Source: Epiperipatus broadwayi (taxonomy: Eukaryota > Onychophora > Udeonychophora > Euonychophora > Peripatidae). From it: DNA of 64,000 nucleotides. A program made the translations under genes and the position numbers. The stretch is from positions 6,826,957-6,890,956 of the forward strand of contig JAQFVV010012441.1 of NCBI GenBank assembly GCA_028023455.1. Reading direction: 5' to 3'. Below are positions 49,756 through 64,000 of the stretch, piece by piece. The first letter of the stretch is position 1; the number at the start of each line of letters is the position of its first letter. The notes below the pieces were generated by a model, which saw only the letters and a program-made list of their open reading frames with translations, did no database searches and had not been told where the DNA came from.

Positions 49756-52011
49756 ATATATATATATATATATATATATCATTGACTAGTCTATGATTTG
49801 TATATTGGTTTTCTCTTATATATCCAAGTGCTTACATTAAATAATATTCTGTTAATCATCTATGTAATCATAGGAATGTCAGGCACTGGAGTTTGCCAAC
49901 CGAGCTTCAACCCAGAGATTTTCAGGTCTTAAATCCATCACTCTAATCTCTAATGATCATTACGTCTCGTGAAACAAGGATGGTCTTAGAAAAGTTGCGC
50001 TATATATATTTAAATAGATACGCTAACAAAAATTTAAAAAAAATAATGACATTGAACGAAAAATAGCTTTTTCTAAATTATTTTTAAAAAATTTCAAATA
50101 TATAACATTTTAACTGAAATTAAAATATAAAATGAATTTTCAAAAATTAAATTTTAGAATTTCAATTGAAATTAAAAAAAAAAATTAAATTAACTCAAAA
50201 AAAAAAAAGCATAAAGTTTTTTGTAGAGTCAGAAAAATTTGGGAATAGCATTTATTTGCCAATATGAATTAATACTAAAAATATTTTTCTGATAATCTAA
50301 TTATTTTTCAAATGAATATGTGCTGCTTGATATAATCAAAGATTTAGGTTCACTTCTAAGATTAGATATGAATACCTTCAAACTTTCGATTTTTGATTTT
50401 TTCGAAACTATTTTGTCATGTAATATTTACACTACAATAGAAAAAAAATATCTCTCGAATATACTACATACATATTTATAAAAATGTTTATGTAACATAA
50501 AACGTTTTATTTTAAAAAAAAAAAACTTTAGATTCTTCCTTTATTATTGACATTTCTAATAAATTAGTCCCCCCCAATTATTTTTATTGTAATCAATTTA
50601 ATAATTATATATATATATAAGAAAGTGGTTCATTTTCTTGTTATGGTATTGTCGAATATTGAAGTAGGTTGTTTATTATTTACTGTAGCAGCATCTACTA
50701 ATGAAAAACGATCGTACTTATTGTTATATAGATGTACACACACGCGCGCGCACAATAATTTGTCGAAGGTATGTTTGATTGTCATTACTGTAATAAATGA
50801 AATATCTTGTATAAATTTTATTATTCAACATTAATATTCTGGCAGGCCGAGTCCTTACCTTGTACCATGTAAACTGTTGGTAAAGACATTCGTAACTCAA
50901 AATATAGTTCAGATTCTTTAACACGTGAATTAGTTATTAATTTCATTCAATATAAAATTTAGAAGTTACAAAATAGCTAAGATTAAATTGATGTTTTTTT
51001 AATGTCATACTTAAAAATATATGAAATGAATAGAAATGTTGGAACATTATCGATTCACCATTTTTAATGCAGATATAACTTAATAATTTTAATAGTCTGA
51101 TTGTTCACTGATAGATGATATTGCATTTGGATAAGATTTTTATTGCTGAGGCACTTTTTATCGTAGCCAATTCTCAAACATGTACAGTGAAATAAAAATA
51201 GTGGTGATAATGGTTGTTTTAAGTGCATTAAGGTAACTTAAGTTTCAGATGCGATTTAGCTAAAACATCTGTGAATTGATATTGATTGCAAGCTATCACA
51301 TTCAAACCAAAAACTATTTACATTGTTCACCAAGGAAAACTTTATATATATTATGAAGCATGATTTAGAGAATATTAGAGTAAAATAAATTTTAATCTAA
51401 TAAACCAATTAATCTCGAAAACATGCTTTATAAAACATCCTACCCGTGAAAACATTCATTTCAACAATATATATTATATATAATGAGTTGTCATCATTTT
51501 TAAAGCATAATTTTCTCTATTTCATACACAGTTGGCTTCGATTAAGAAGCACTGCTATTCGGTCTAGAATGACTTACTTGTGGCTATTCTGTAGCATTTA
51601 TTTGCCAATTATACTTTTATTTCAAAGTCAACACTAAAATTAAAATGTACATTAATTTACTATCTAAAACAACTCTGTAAATATTAGTATTATTCAATAA
51701 CATATGACAAAAGTCTGAATGTTAACTTTCAATACAGTTTTTTTGTTATCAAAGTAGTCACTGTGTTTACCCAATCACATTTTATTATTTTTGAAAAATA
51801 TTTGTAAAATATTTATTTTTGTTATAAGAAGATGATGTTTAGGTGTAGGTTTTGTTTGAAAATATTTATTTTTTAGAAATACAGTTTAACCAATTTAACT
51901 ACAAACTCAACTTTTCTATTTTGAATGAACCCTAGTGTCAATTTTGTGCACATTCCTCCACATTTGAGTACATTATTTTTACAACTAAACCTTTTAATTT
52001 TATATCATATA
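49756..52011. other. Spacer, nothing seen
   Basis: Begins with the (TA)n tract that flanks the LTR element. Several A-runs and (TA)n tracts. Frames of 60-70 codons at 50.6-50.9 and 51.4 kb have no motif. Confidence 0.4.
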
Positions 52012-52979
52012 CATCTGAGTCTCTTTTTATGCGGATTTATTTAACACGATTCACATTTCTCCGGAAGTCGAACTCCAATAATGTGCTATTACTTTAAATA
52101 ATAAATTTTGCGCACTTACGTCATATTGAAAGTAATAGCACATTATTGAAATTCACCTTTCATCTTAGTAATTTCAATATTTTCAGTGCTTTATAATAGT
52201 AAGATTTTATGCAATAATGAAATTAAAATCATGATTTCCACATTTTATGTATACACACATTAAATTTTACAAGATTATAATGTAAATTTGTTCAAACATT
52301 GTGTGTGTTAATTTTGCATTTTAAATCTCATTTTGTTTTTGCTTTTTAAAAAAGAACGTAATCAATTATTAATCATTTAGTCTCCACAAGTTTATTTTTA
52401 ATTATTTTCTTATTAATAACACTAATCACGAACGTGCTCTTAAATTCCAATGAGAGCTAAATGGTTGTATGTCTGGATATCACGAGCTTCATAAACAATT
52501 AATAAAATCATCAACTCAAAGATTAATTACTAATTATGTTGTCACCAGAAAACCATTAACACAACATGAGAATGAAGTTGGCGCTAGTTGTATTTCCTCT
52601 TGTGACGAATCTGATTTTTTACCAGTTTGCAAATGAACCTGTTTATAGGCAAGTAGCGATTATAATTACAACATGTATAAAAAATGTCAATTACTGTACT
52701 ATAAATTATGCATAAAAATATATTGTTTTGAATAAAATTAAATATTATAGTTAAAAAAAGTTTGTTTTGTATCAATTTTTTTCAAATTTGAAATTTTTTA
52801 TGAGTCATATTTTATTTCCTTATTTTTTTGCGCGCAAATTTTAAAGTAATTTTATGTTGGTGCTTTACTTTTATGTCCGTATCCCCCCTTTTTCAAGGTA
52901 AGTTACGTCTATTTTGTGCGATTTCTTTTGCACGTGTTTTCTGAGGAACGTATCTATCACATAAAATGAGACCCAGGTG
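52012..52979 (+). mobile_element. TA-flanked DNA transposon, copy 2
   Basis: Ends CATCTGAGTCTCTTTTTATG on the left and CACCTGGGTCTCATTTTATG (reverse complement) on the right, flanked by TA. It shares internal words with copy 1, such as AATTCCAATGAGAGCTAAAT.GTTGTATGTCTG and AAAACCATTAACACA.CATGAGA. It lacks the nested insertion of copy 1. An extra small palindrome, AATAATGTGCTATTACTTT / GAAAGTAATAGCACATTATT, lies near 52,078-52,147. No open frame is kept. Confidence 0.8.
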
Positions 52980-53195
52980 TATTGATAATTTTAACATTTT
53001 ACAAATATAGGCTTTCAAATAATAGATACTCTAAAAGTTAATATTTGGCCTGTGTAATCATTTATCATTTTCCAGCCAAAAAAACTTTATAAACACAAAT
53101 TATATATATTCACAAATTAAAATACAAATGTTTATTATTATTATATACCAGAAGAAAATGTTATATTCTAAAAAATATTTAAATTGTTTTATTTA

Positions 53196-53543
53196 TTAAA
53201 GTACACTATTCTAGCATGTGTGCATGTGTGGCACAACTGTTCCCAAAAGCTATAAAGTGTTAATATAAAATAGATAAACTAAAAACAAAGAGCTGAGCAC
53301 TTCCAAATGATCTTGCCTTCATAATCATAGCTTGCTACTACATTTAGTGATATGCAAATATGCTAATTCCATTTCTTCAGTAAAGCATAGTACATGTACT
53401 TTCTATTTATGGCATCCTTGTCTTATGAGATGAAGAAGGCCTATTTATAGCTTTTGGGAACAGTTGCCCTGCACATGCACATGTACTAGAATATATATAT
53501 TTCCCAAAAGTAAAAAAAAATTATTTGACTTAAAGTACACTAT
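53196..53543. mobile_element. Fold-back insertion with 14-bp flanking repeat
   Basis: TTAAAGTACACTAT stands at 53,196-53,209 and 53,530-53,543. Inside, ACAACTGTTCCCAAAAGCTAT (53,230-53,250) mirrors ATAGCTTTTGGGAACAGTTG (about 53,446-53,466), and CTAG.ATGTG.GCATGTG mirrors CACATGCACATGTACTAG. About 40 bases at the right, with an A-run, lie outside the arms. The interior CATAATCATAGCT and TATGCAAATATGC resemble the insertion at 13.1-13.5 kb. A third, worn relative (CATAATCATAGCTC, GGGAAATGCAGAAGCTTCTC) follows at about 53,640-53,880. Confidence 0.65.
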
Positions 53544-53899
53544 CTATTTTCTTTCAAATATAATATTCATGTAAAGGAAGCCTTTTATAAAAGTTTAAAG
53601 AGTGAAGTAAATTTATGTTATAGTTTTAACTCTATAATGTGCTTTACACACATGGAATGCAGCTATATAATGTAGCAATTAATACTCTTAATCATCTGGG
53701 CATTTTTGGGAAGTCTAAGTTCCCATAATCATAGCTCATTACCAATTTAGAAATGCTTGTAATAAAACCTTATGTAAATTTATGAAAATTGACTATAGCA
53801 TCCATTTTTTGGGAAATGCAGAAGCTTCTCTTCTGTTTATAGCTGTGGAGTCACATAATATATAGCAAGCTTCTTTGACCTTGTGTTTAGCATCATTTC

Positions 53900-54470
53900 T
53901 TTCAATGCAGATAATCTTGGCAGTTGTTGGTTGAGAGGTCTGGCCTTAATATTTTTTAAAATTCAAATAGTACTTTATTAGGAGTCTTATATATATTTTA
54001 GTTGTTGCTAGTTTATAAAGAGTTAAGTTTATTTACCTATCATTAAAATTTTAAATATTTAATAATAATGAGGGGAAACAGATGTTTGAAAATATAAAAC
54101 TTTGACAATACTGATAAAACAATTTCACTTACCCTCAATGCTATTAATGACAGTTTCTTCATTACAAACTCATCTCTCTGTATTGTATTTTTCACTACAA
54201 TTTTTTAATCATTTCAATTAATTATTATTTCTATCTATAAAAAATGATTCTTATAAATAAAAATTTAATTGTGATTTGGCATTAACAGTACATAAAAGAT
54301 ATTAGCATCTATATTCCAGTTTGTTTATTAATTAAATAAAGTTTTAAAATAATGCATGATACAAAAATGTTTTTCCACTGCAAATTATTTTCATGGTATA
54401 AATCTTGTAAATTAGAGATCAGTAACAAAAAATTATAAACTTACATTAAATAAGAAAGAAGCAGATGAAA
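53900..54470. other. Spacer, nothing seen
   Basis: AT-rich, no open frame or repeat recognised. Confidence 0.4.
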
Positions 54471-55050
54471 AAAAATAGAAGTAGAGAATGATTATGTGAA
54501 AGTAGAGTATAAAAGAAAGATAATTAAAAATATTTTGAGGAATAAAAGAAGTAAATATAAAGATTGTAAGTGAATATGTATTCCATATTCAAGGATGGTT
54601 TAAAAAAGTTAATAGTTAAAGAATTACTAGATAGTGTAAGAATAGCTTGGAAAAATAGGACTTTGGTTAAATGGTTGTGTAATATAAGAAAGCTGAATGC
54701 TATTAATAGTAAGGTAAAAGTATTTTATAAAATTGGATGTGAAAATAGTAATAAGGGATATATAGGAGGTACAGAAAGAGTGATAAGTAATAAAGGAAAT
54801 GAGCATGATAGAGTGATTAATAGGAAAAATATTAGATCAAGACCATACATGCATTATTTAGATACTGGTTATAAAATGGAATGTGAGAAGAATATTTGAA
54901 TTATAAAATATGTTAACAATGATCATAAAAGAATGTTATGAAACATTGTATATTTAGAAAAATTTAGATAAGTGTGTTAATATAGTCAAAGGTCCAAAAA
55001 AATTAGATAGAAATTGGGCATTATTAGATAAATGGAAGATCTAAAAATTA
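54471..55050 (+). pseudogene. Penelope-like GIY-YIG fragment, second family
   Basis: The plus frame at 54,570-54,899 contains VRIAWKNRTLVKWLCNIRKL, then VFYKIGCENSNKGYIGGTER, EHDRVINRKN and LDTGYKMECEK. A V.YKI.C......YIG.T.R....R..EH.R series is the GIY-YIG nuclease of Penelope-like elements, and the preceding W.N......L..IR is the usual linker. After a stop at 54,897 the reading goes on, with frameshifts, to LDRNWALL near 55,010, matching the family's C-terminal end. It is clearly different from the pair at 30 kb. Only the 3' part of an element remains and it is broken. Confidence 0.65.
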
Positions 55051-55134
55051 CAGTAAAATTATAAATGGAAACTCATAAAGGTAAAAAAGGGAGAGGGAAT
55101 TAAAAATATTTTTAAAAATATTTAAATATATATA

Positions 55135-56039
55135 CACCTGGGTCTCATTTTATGCGGATTATTTTAATGCGATTTTGAAGTTATGCAATTCATGTTTCTT
55201 CTTAATATCTTTCATATTTCATTATATTTATTAGATATCAAAAAATTTAAATTATTAATAACCTATTTTGACTTGAAATACTTTTTTAAAAAAAATATAA
55301 TACTATATTAGCAGCTAATGTGATTCGCCTGAAAGCTGTATTTAGAATCTTAGCTTCTATGTAAATAACCTACTTATACTAATGAATAAATAATAATAAT
55401 AAATTTATACTTACATATAAAAATATCATAGATAAATATTCAAAAATTTTAAACTTTTAAAATGTATTTTGTTAGATATAACAGAAGTAAATAATTTTTT
55501 ACATTTTTAAAATAAATAATAAGGAAGATTTTATTGATTTTATAAACTAAAAATAATCTTGCTATTGATAATATATAATCTTTTTTGTTTTGATTGCAAT
55601 CTCATTTTTTTAATATAGAAACATAAAACCATTAACACAGCACAAGACTGAAAGTGGCAATAGTTGTACATTGCATCACGAATCTGAATTCTTACCAATT
55701 CACAAACGAACACATGTTGTCAAATAGTGGTAATGATTAAAATATATATGAAAAAATTTTAAAATTTAACTACTGTAGTTTTTAAAAAAAAGTAAAAAAG
55801 TTTGTCTTGTATTAATTTTTTTCAAATATTTGAAATTTTTTATTAGTCGTACTTTATTTCCTTATTTTTTAATGTAAATTTTAAAGTAATTTTTTCTTGT
55901 TGCTTTGCTTGTATGCAACTTCTGAAAATGACAGAACCTATCTCTCATTTTTCAAAATAAGTTAAGAGTATTTTTGTGTGATTTCTTTTGTGTGCATTTT
56001 CTGAGAAACCTATCTACCACATAAAACAAGACCCAGGTG
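55135..56039 (+). mobile_element. TA-flanked DNA transposon, copy 3
   Basis: 905 bp with clean inverted ends, CACCTGGGTCTCATTTTATG on the left and CACCTGGGTCTTGTTTTATG as reverse complement of the right, next to TA on both sides. The left 70 bases repeat those of copy 1 (AATGCGATTTTG, TTATGC.ATTCATGTTTCTTC) and the right 450 bases repeat the shared block. The middle is deleted or replaced. This is the copy with the best preserved ends. Confidence 0.85.
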
Positions 56040-56771
56040 TATATATTTAAAAATATTTATTTCTTTATATAGGTATATAAATATGTATTTCATTATAAAC
56101 ATCTTTACATCAATTTTAAATCATATGCCTAGATTTAATATTTTATAAGCACATCACTAGAATTGATGTTGATTGGAGAAACATTTGTAAAATATAGATA
56201 TTTTCATTTATAGAAGTCCTGTGCTAATATAAAATGTAATTCTATCCTTGCATAGTTGGGTTTTCCAAAAAAAAAAAAATGGGGGGGGGGGCATAAATTT
56301 TAAAGATTTAATGGGTGGAAATTAAAACATGCATGAATTGTAATTATATGAGAAACTGATGATAATTTAATAAATTTGCTCTATTTCTTCATGATTTTTT
56401 ATTATAATTGTTTGTATAAATGTATTTATTTATTCTTATATATTTAATAAAAATTTAATAACATCAATTAACATTCATTAAAATTTTTCCTGTTCAATCA
56501 TAAATTTATGATATTTAGAGTTGAATATTAATATTATATTTTATTTATTACACTTATTATTTATGTTTGTTGTAACAAATAACATTACAAATAATTAAGT
56601 GGGTTAAATGTTTCATGTAATTTTAAATATTTATATCCACAGTATAAGTATTTATTATTAAAACTAAACCTTAATCTAGCTGGAATAAAAATGAAGTTAA
56701 GGTAAATAAACAAATATTTAATAAAACATTTTAAGACTTAAAAGTTATAATATTAACAATTATTTAAATTT
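56040..56771. other. Spacer, nothing seen
   Basis: Includes an A13 run followed by a G10 run at 56,266-56,290. No gene or repeat recognised. Confidence 0.4.
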
Positions 56772-57945
56772 ATCATCATCATCAACAATTATCAATCCAC
56801 TGCAAGATGAAGGTCTCTCCAAATTCAGTTCATCTTTTCCACTCTTTAGCTTCTCTTCTCCACATCACCCCAGCACACTTTCTTATTTCATCCATCCATT
56901 TCACAGATGGTCTCTTTCTGGGTCTTTTACAATCTCTTAAAAATCCAGTTTAAGATTTCGATTATCCATATATTATCATCTCTTCTAGCAATATGTCCAT
57001 CCCAACTCCACTTCAGTCTTTTAATTTTTTCAATGAGGTCAGTAACACCTATTTGTTCTCTTATCCATATATTGTTTTTTCGATCTCTTCTTGTTATTTC
57101 TAACATGCATTTCTCCACACTTTCTTGAGTGGTCTGAAGTCTCTGTAGTGCTCTTCTATTGAGTGTCCAAGTCTCAGATCAAGTAAGAACTGGTAAAACA
57201 CATTTATTAAAAACTTTCTTTTTTAAATACATAGGCATATTTCCTTTTAGTATCAAGTTATTTCTACCAAAAACATGTCAACCAAATTTAATTCTATGAT
57301 TAATTTCATCCATTATGTTTCCAACTGTATTAATAATCTGGCCAAAGTATTTATAGCTGTTAACTTCTTCTAACTCATCATAATCAATCTTTATTTTCAT
57401 ATTTTGACAAAATCCATTGAGCATTACTTTAGTTTTTTTTAACATTTATCTTTAGTCCTACTTTCTTACTTTCATCTGATAACTCTTACAATATTTCCTG
57501 CAGCTCTAAAGCATTATTTTCAAAAACAACTATATCATCTGCAAAATCTAAATGACTTAAATAATCTCTATTTACTTTCACTCCTATAGCTTCCCATTTT
57601 AATCCACAAAATTATTTTTGCAGCACTGCTGTAAATTTTGGAGATATGAAGTTACTCAGTCTTACACCCTTCTCGATGTTGACTTTCCTAATATTATTAT
57701 GGAATCTAATTGTTGTTGTTGTGCATTTATAAATATTCTTCAAAATATGATAATATCCTGGATCTATACCTTGATGAGTTAATGCTTTAATTACTGAAGA
57801 AATGTTTATAGAATCAAATGACTTTTCATAATCTACAAATCCAAAGAATAACAGTAACATATTCATTTGCTCTTTTTATAACTTCTCTCAATATCTGGAT
57901 ATGATCTACTGTACTATTTAGAGTCATAAATTAATCTTTACAACT
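56772..57945 (-). pseudogene. RTE-clade LINE, 5'-truncated
   Basis: Minus strand, in order: STVDHIQILREVIKRANEY near 57,900; reverse-transcriptase motif A FVDYEKSFDSIN; IYKCTTTTIRFHN; motif B degraded to GVRLSNFISPK (57,612-57,700); an intact FADD at 57,545-57,534; SKKVGLKIN near 57,470; and the RTE C-terminal signature ITRRDRKNNIWIREQIGVTD followed by KRLKWSWDGHIARRDDN (56,927-57,118). This series is specific to the RTE group. Several stops and frameshifts interrupt it. The element ends after Q.ID-type codons at a short (GATGAT) run, 56,772-56,785, the simple-repeat tail usual for RTE instead of poly(A). The endonuclease part is missing. Confidence 0.88.
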
Positions 57946-58385
57946 TGTTTAGTTCAATTCAGTGTTGAATTCTGAAGTTAAACATTCGTATATTGGCATT
58001 ACAACTCTGGCGATTTCAGTTCTTGAACTTTTTATAAACTTCTTATCAATAATGCAAAAGATTATTTATTAATATTGTTGAAGAAAATTTTTAAAAGTTA
58101 TCTTTAATATGTGAAAGTTTTGTAAAACTTAATGACCAGATTGTGATTTATATAATCGAAGAGATTGATATTGAACACATAGTTATCCTAATAAATATCA
58201 TATAAACATCCAATGTTGGATGGTTTTCCAGAAATCATCCTACATTAAGTTATTATATGTCACATTAATGAATGGATTTCCTATAGGCCTTTTGTTAAGT
58301 ATGTATATTTAAATATTTATTTTCCTGTGTATAGCTTAGATTTAAGTTGAAGACACAATCAATATACTCTTTACATGCTATATAA
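57946..58385. other. Short spacer, nothing seen
   Basis: No feature is recognised between the RTE copy and the microsatellite. Confidence 0.4.
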
Positions 58386-58419
<34 letters not shown>

Positions 58420-58499
58420 GTAGTAGTAGTAGTAGTTGTAGTAGTAGTAGTAATAGTAGTAGTAGTAGTTGTAGTAGTAGTAGTAGTAGTAGTAGTAAT
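58386..58499. repeat. (TAA)n then (TAG)n microsatellite, 5' side of a LINE
   Basis: About 33 bases of AAT repeats run into about 80 bases of TAG repeats with a few T changes. The LINE's coding similarity starts at the very next bases. Confidence 0.95.
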
Positions 58500-59873
58500 C
58501 AAATTCATTCAGTTTGCAGTTCCCCTCCCCACAAATTTCTTGGTCTCCCAATTCATCTGTCTATAAATGCAATGAGAAAGATAATACAAGAACAATTAAT
58601 ATCTGCAATTGAAAAGGTGACAACCTCACTTTCAAAAGCATATCTTTTATTGGATAGTAAAATATCACTCATTAACATATTAATTTTCCCAAAAATAAAT
58701 TACTATGCACCTATCATTAAATTTACTAACTCATTTAAGAAAAAAATTAACTCTTGTTGCACCAAACTCATATGGAATAAATAATAAGGCAGTGGTAATA
58801 AGCATCAAAAGTCTGCAAAAACATTCAAGACAAAATGGCCTGTCATTACACTGCATTTCAACATTCTATTACCAAAAAACTCACAATGCATTAATGAAAC
58901 TTTATATGACATATGAAAATTTCCAAGTGTTTCTTCCAATATCACCTACAGACACTCCACCTCCTATTAAAAATAAATTCATTAACACATCTAATAAAAA
59001 CAATATTCGAACATAAAGTACCTGTTACAAACCTTTTCTCAACTAAAATTAAGTATTGGGAAGCACATTACATAACAACTAATTCCAGTCCCTTTGAAAA
59101 TCCCATTAGCTTAATTAATATCACAAATAAAGCTATAATCCAAAAATTTAAATTCTGGTACTTGGAGCCTAAGTACTTAGATTTTCTAATAAAAATCAAC
59201 CTTAGAGCTTTACCTACCAATGCTTTTCTGGCTGGAAGATGGAGATCTCCAAACATAGATGCCATTTGTCAACTATGTAATAAAGAAGAAGAAACAACAG
59301 AACATTTTATTTCTCAGTGTACTTCTCTCAAAACATATCGAGAACTAATTGCTGATATAACCCATAATCCAAAATGCTCATTGACAGTATTGATAGAAAA
59401 TATTCAAAGAGGGTTGTTTCCAACAATAAGAATAACAATCTTTATACTATACACACTCTGGTTTATGAGATGCCACTTTATATTCAATCCCACATCTCGT
59501 AAACTTAAATCACTTTTTCTTAATAAGTTAGGAAAAATTAAAACAAGAGATCAAGCACTAGCTCCAACAGATATAGTATCAGCCACTTGGAGTTTGATCA
59601 AATTACCAACACCACTGTGAAATATGAATAGCATATTTGCTGTATGTAAATAAGTTTTGTTGTCAGATATGTATTTAATATTGTTACTGTTATTGATTAA
59701 TTTTTTTCCTCAGTTTTTCAACATTATTAATGTAAAAATATTTCATGTATTCATAATAATAATTTTGTTAATAATTTTCAATTCTAAATTGTAGATCAGT
59801 TTTTGTAACATGTTTTAAAATTGTATTTTTATACATGTTCTTATGATATCAAATAAAGTATTTTAAACTAGTA
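58500..59873 (+). pseudogene. LINE, 5'-truncated, between trinucleotide arrays (copy 1)
   Basis: Three plus-strand frames in sequence, joined by two frameshifts, align with the better copy downstream. KFLGLPIHLSINAMRK starts just after the microsatellite, KINYYAPIIKF and KLIWN follow at 58,700-58,780, NGLSLHCISTFYYQK at 58,840, and SPTDTPPP near 58,945. The last frame to 59,620 has YLDFLIKINLRALPTNAF and the zinc-type cluster CQLCNKEEETTEHFISQC. The polymerase catalytic core is lost to truncation. The 3' untranslated part (about 250 bp) ends with AATAAAG some 13 bases before a (TAG)n array. Confidence 0.88.
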
Positions 59874-59874
59874 A

Positions 59875-59934
<60 letters not shown>

Positions 59935-59956
59935 CAGCAGCAGCAGCAGTAGTAGC

Positions 59957-59990
<34 letters not shown>

Positions 59991-60029
59991 ATAGTAATAG
60001 TAATAATAATAATAATAATAATAACAATA
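59874..60029. repeat. (TAG)n / (TAA)n microsatellite, 3' side of LINE copy 1
   Basis: Mainly TAG repeats with GCA, GTG and AAT variants, adjoining the LINE's 3' end. This is the same trinucleotide as at its 5' side. Confidence 0.95.
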
Positions 60030-60943
60030 GTTGTTGTTTTTAAGGACAGTATGATATCAAACCATCACATAACCAGGTATTCTCACTATTATCACCAGTT
60101 CTCAAACTCAAAGTACAAAACTCCAACAAAGACATGGCAACATTCTTAGCAACAATGTCATCTGCTCTTCAATTTAAAGTTCAAATCTTAAACAAACTTA
60201 TATGAATGTCATCAGTAACAATGTATAAATTTTAAACAACAAAAATGATAACATTTCAATTGTTTCAATCAACAGCTCCTCAGTTAAAACTTCACATCTC
60301 AAAAAATCATATGTAAATGTCAATTGTACAATCTAAACCTCCAATATCAAAAATAATAATATTTCATTTGCTACAATCTCCAATTCCTCAGTTGAAAGGT
60401 CAAATCTCAAGAAAATGTATGCAAATGTCACTTTATCCTTATTCCAACAGGCCAGTGCTAAAGAAAGCATCCCAATCATACCTGCCAAGCTCAAGATAAA
60501 TAAACTTTCATCCTGAACATAAGGTCTTTATCTTCCCCTCCCTCTCTTTTTCCCTAATTCTCCAAAACGTTCCACATTGCTGTAATCTACAATACTCATC
60601 AACTTTAAATAACATATTAATCTAATGTCTTTCTTATTTGTTTCCTATGAAATAAGTTATCAATATTATCCTTAAAACAACTCATGTGTAATTGCTAATA
60701 TAAATATTTATATACTATGAAATATTCCTCTGTAATCTTATTTCTTTTAATTGTACTGAAATTATATAAGCTAACAAATACACCCTGCAACCTATCATTT
60801 AAATTTACCTATTTGATCAATGTTATAAGTTTATCTAATTATTATCATGTTAGCTAGACCTGACATGTCATTTTAGCCTTAGCAAAACCATTGTAAAAAT
60901 TCATGTAACCTATTTATTGTGCAATAATTATATTGTTGAAACA
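60030..60943 (+). other. Probable worn LINE 3' end
   Basis: No open frame of note. The last 50 bases, TGTAACCTATTTATTGTGCA to TGAAACATAATAAT, align with the last 50 of the LINE ending at 63,111 (TGTAACTTTTTAGACTCAAT to TGAAACATAATAAT). The segment is therefore probably the 3' end of another, older copy in the same orientation. Upstream, loosely repeated words occur (TCAAATCTCAA.AAA, AACAATGTCATC, CTCCTCAGTT.AAA). Confidence 0.45.
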
Positions 60944-62871
<1,928 letters not shown>

Positions 62872-63111
62872 AATATAAAGTCTAATATGATAGATGATGA
62901 CATTTTCAACATCAGCTTTTTTTGCCAACTTCAAAGAGATGCAAGCATAAACTGAACTAAATAGAAGACCAAATTTAAAAACAAGAAAGAAAGTATGCAG
63001 AATTGATAAAGACTTACATACTGAAATTTTGTTTTACATTTGTAACAAACCAATATAGTACTATATGTGACTCTGTAACTTTTTAGACTCAATAAAGTTT
63101 TGCTTTGAAAC
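62872..63111 (+). other. 3' untranslated part of LINE copy 2
   Basis: 240 bases from the stop codon to the next microsatellite, with AATAAA at 63,091-63,096. The element has no poly(A) run; TTTGAAACA passes directly into (TAA)n. Confidence 0.75.

Positions 63112-64000
<889 letters not shown>

Overview
The window is very AT-rich and carries long (TA)n, (GATA)n and (TAA)n arrays, LINEs of at least two kinds, Penelope-like elements, TA-flanked DNA transposons, fold-back elements and a near-intact LTR retrotransposon. That mix fits an invertebrate animal with a repeat-rich nuclear genome. I cannot name the species. I find no convincing single-copy host gene, tRNA or rRNA; what can be supported is almost all mobile-element material.

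Layout. 1-2.7 kb: a diverged direct repeat, then a perfect 78-bp hairpin. 3.1-4.3 kb: a TA-flanked DNA transposon with a nested insertion (relatives at 52.0-53.0 and 55.1-56.0 kb). 4.4-7.5 kb: tandem and scattered units of about 400-470 bp, several carrying a decayed hammerhead-ribozyme-like motif. 8.3-10.1 kb: a LINE on the minus strand. 11.5-14.8 and 16.8-20.6 kb: two diverged copies of a 3.4-kb segment, separated by a decayed coding region. The second copy has gained an 0.8-kb block made of a direct repeat, a hammerhead-like motif and (GATA)n. 21.5-22.6 kb: a LINE fragment. 24.8-29.8 kb: an old solo LTR. 29.9-31.5 kb: two Penelope-like fragments head to head. 37.5-49.8 kb: a young LTR retrotransposon. 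54.5-55.0 kb: another Penelope-like fragment. 56.8-57.9 kb: an RTE-type LINE. 58.5-63.1 kb: successive LINE copies, each embedded in trinucleotide microsatellite.

The outstanding object is the element at 37,467-49,755. Its two 4.58-kb LTRs are almost identical, and it has a tRNA-type primer site, a polypurine tract and a 667-codon coiled-coil ORF. The only trace of pol is an integrase C-terminal (GPY/F-like) tail behind a splice-acceptor-like sequence. It therefore looks like a recently mobilised non-autonomous Ty3/Gypsy derivative that depends on proteins supplied elsewhere. The second notable theme is two unrelated repeat families, without visible ORFs, whose minus- or plus-strand RNA can be folded as a type I hammerhead ribozyme, the hallmark of retrozyme-like elements.

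All homology statements come from reading motifs by eye. No database search, folding program or alignment was run.
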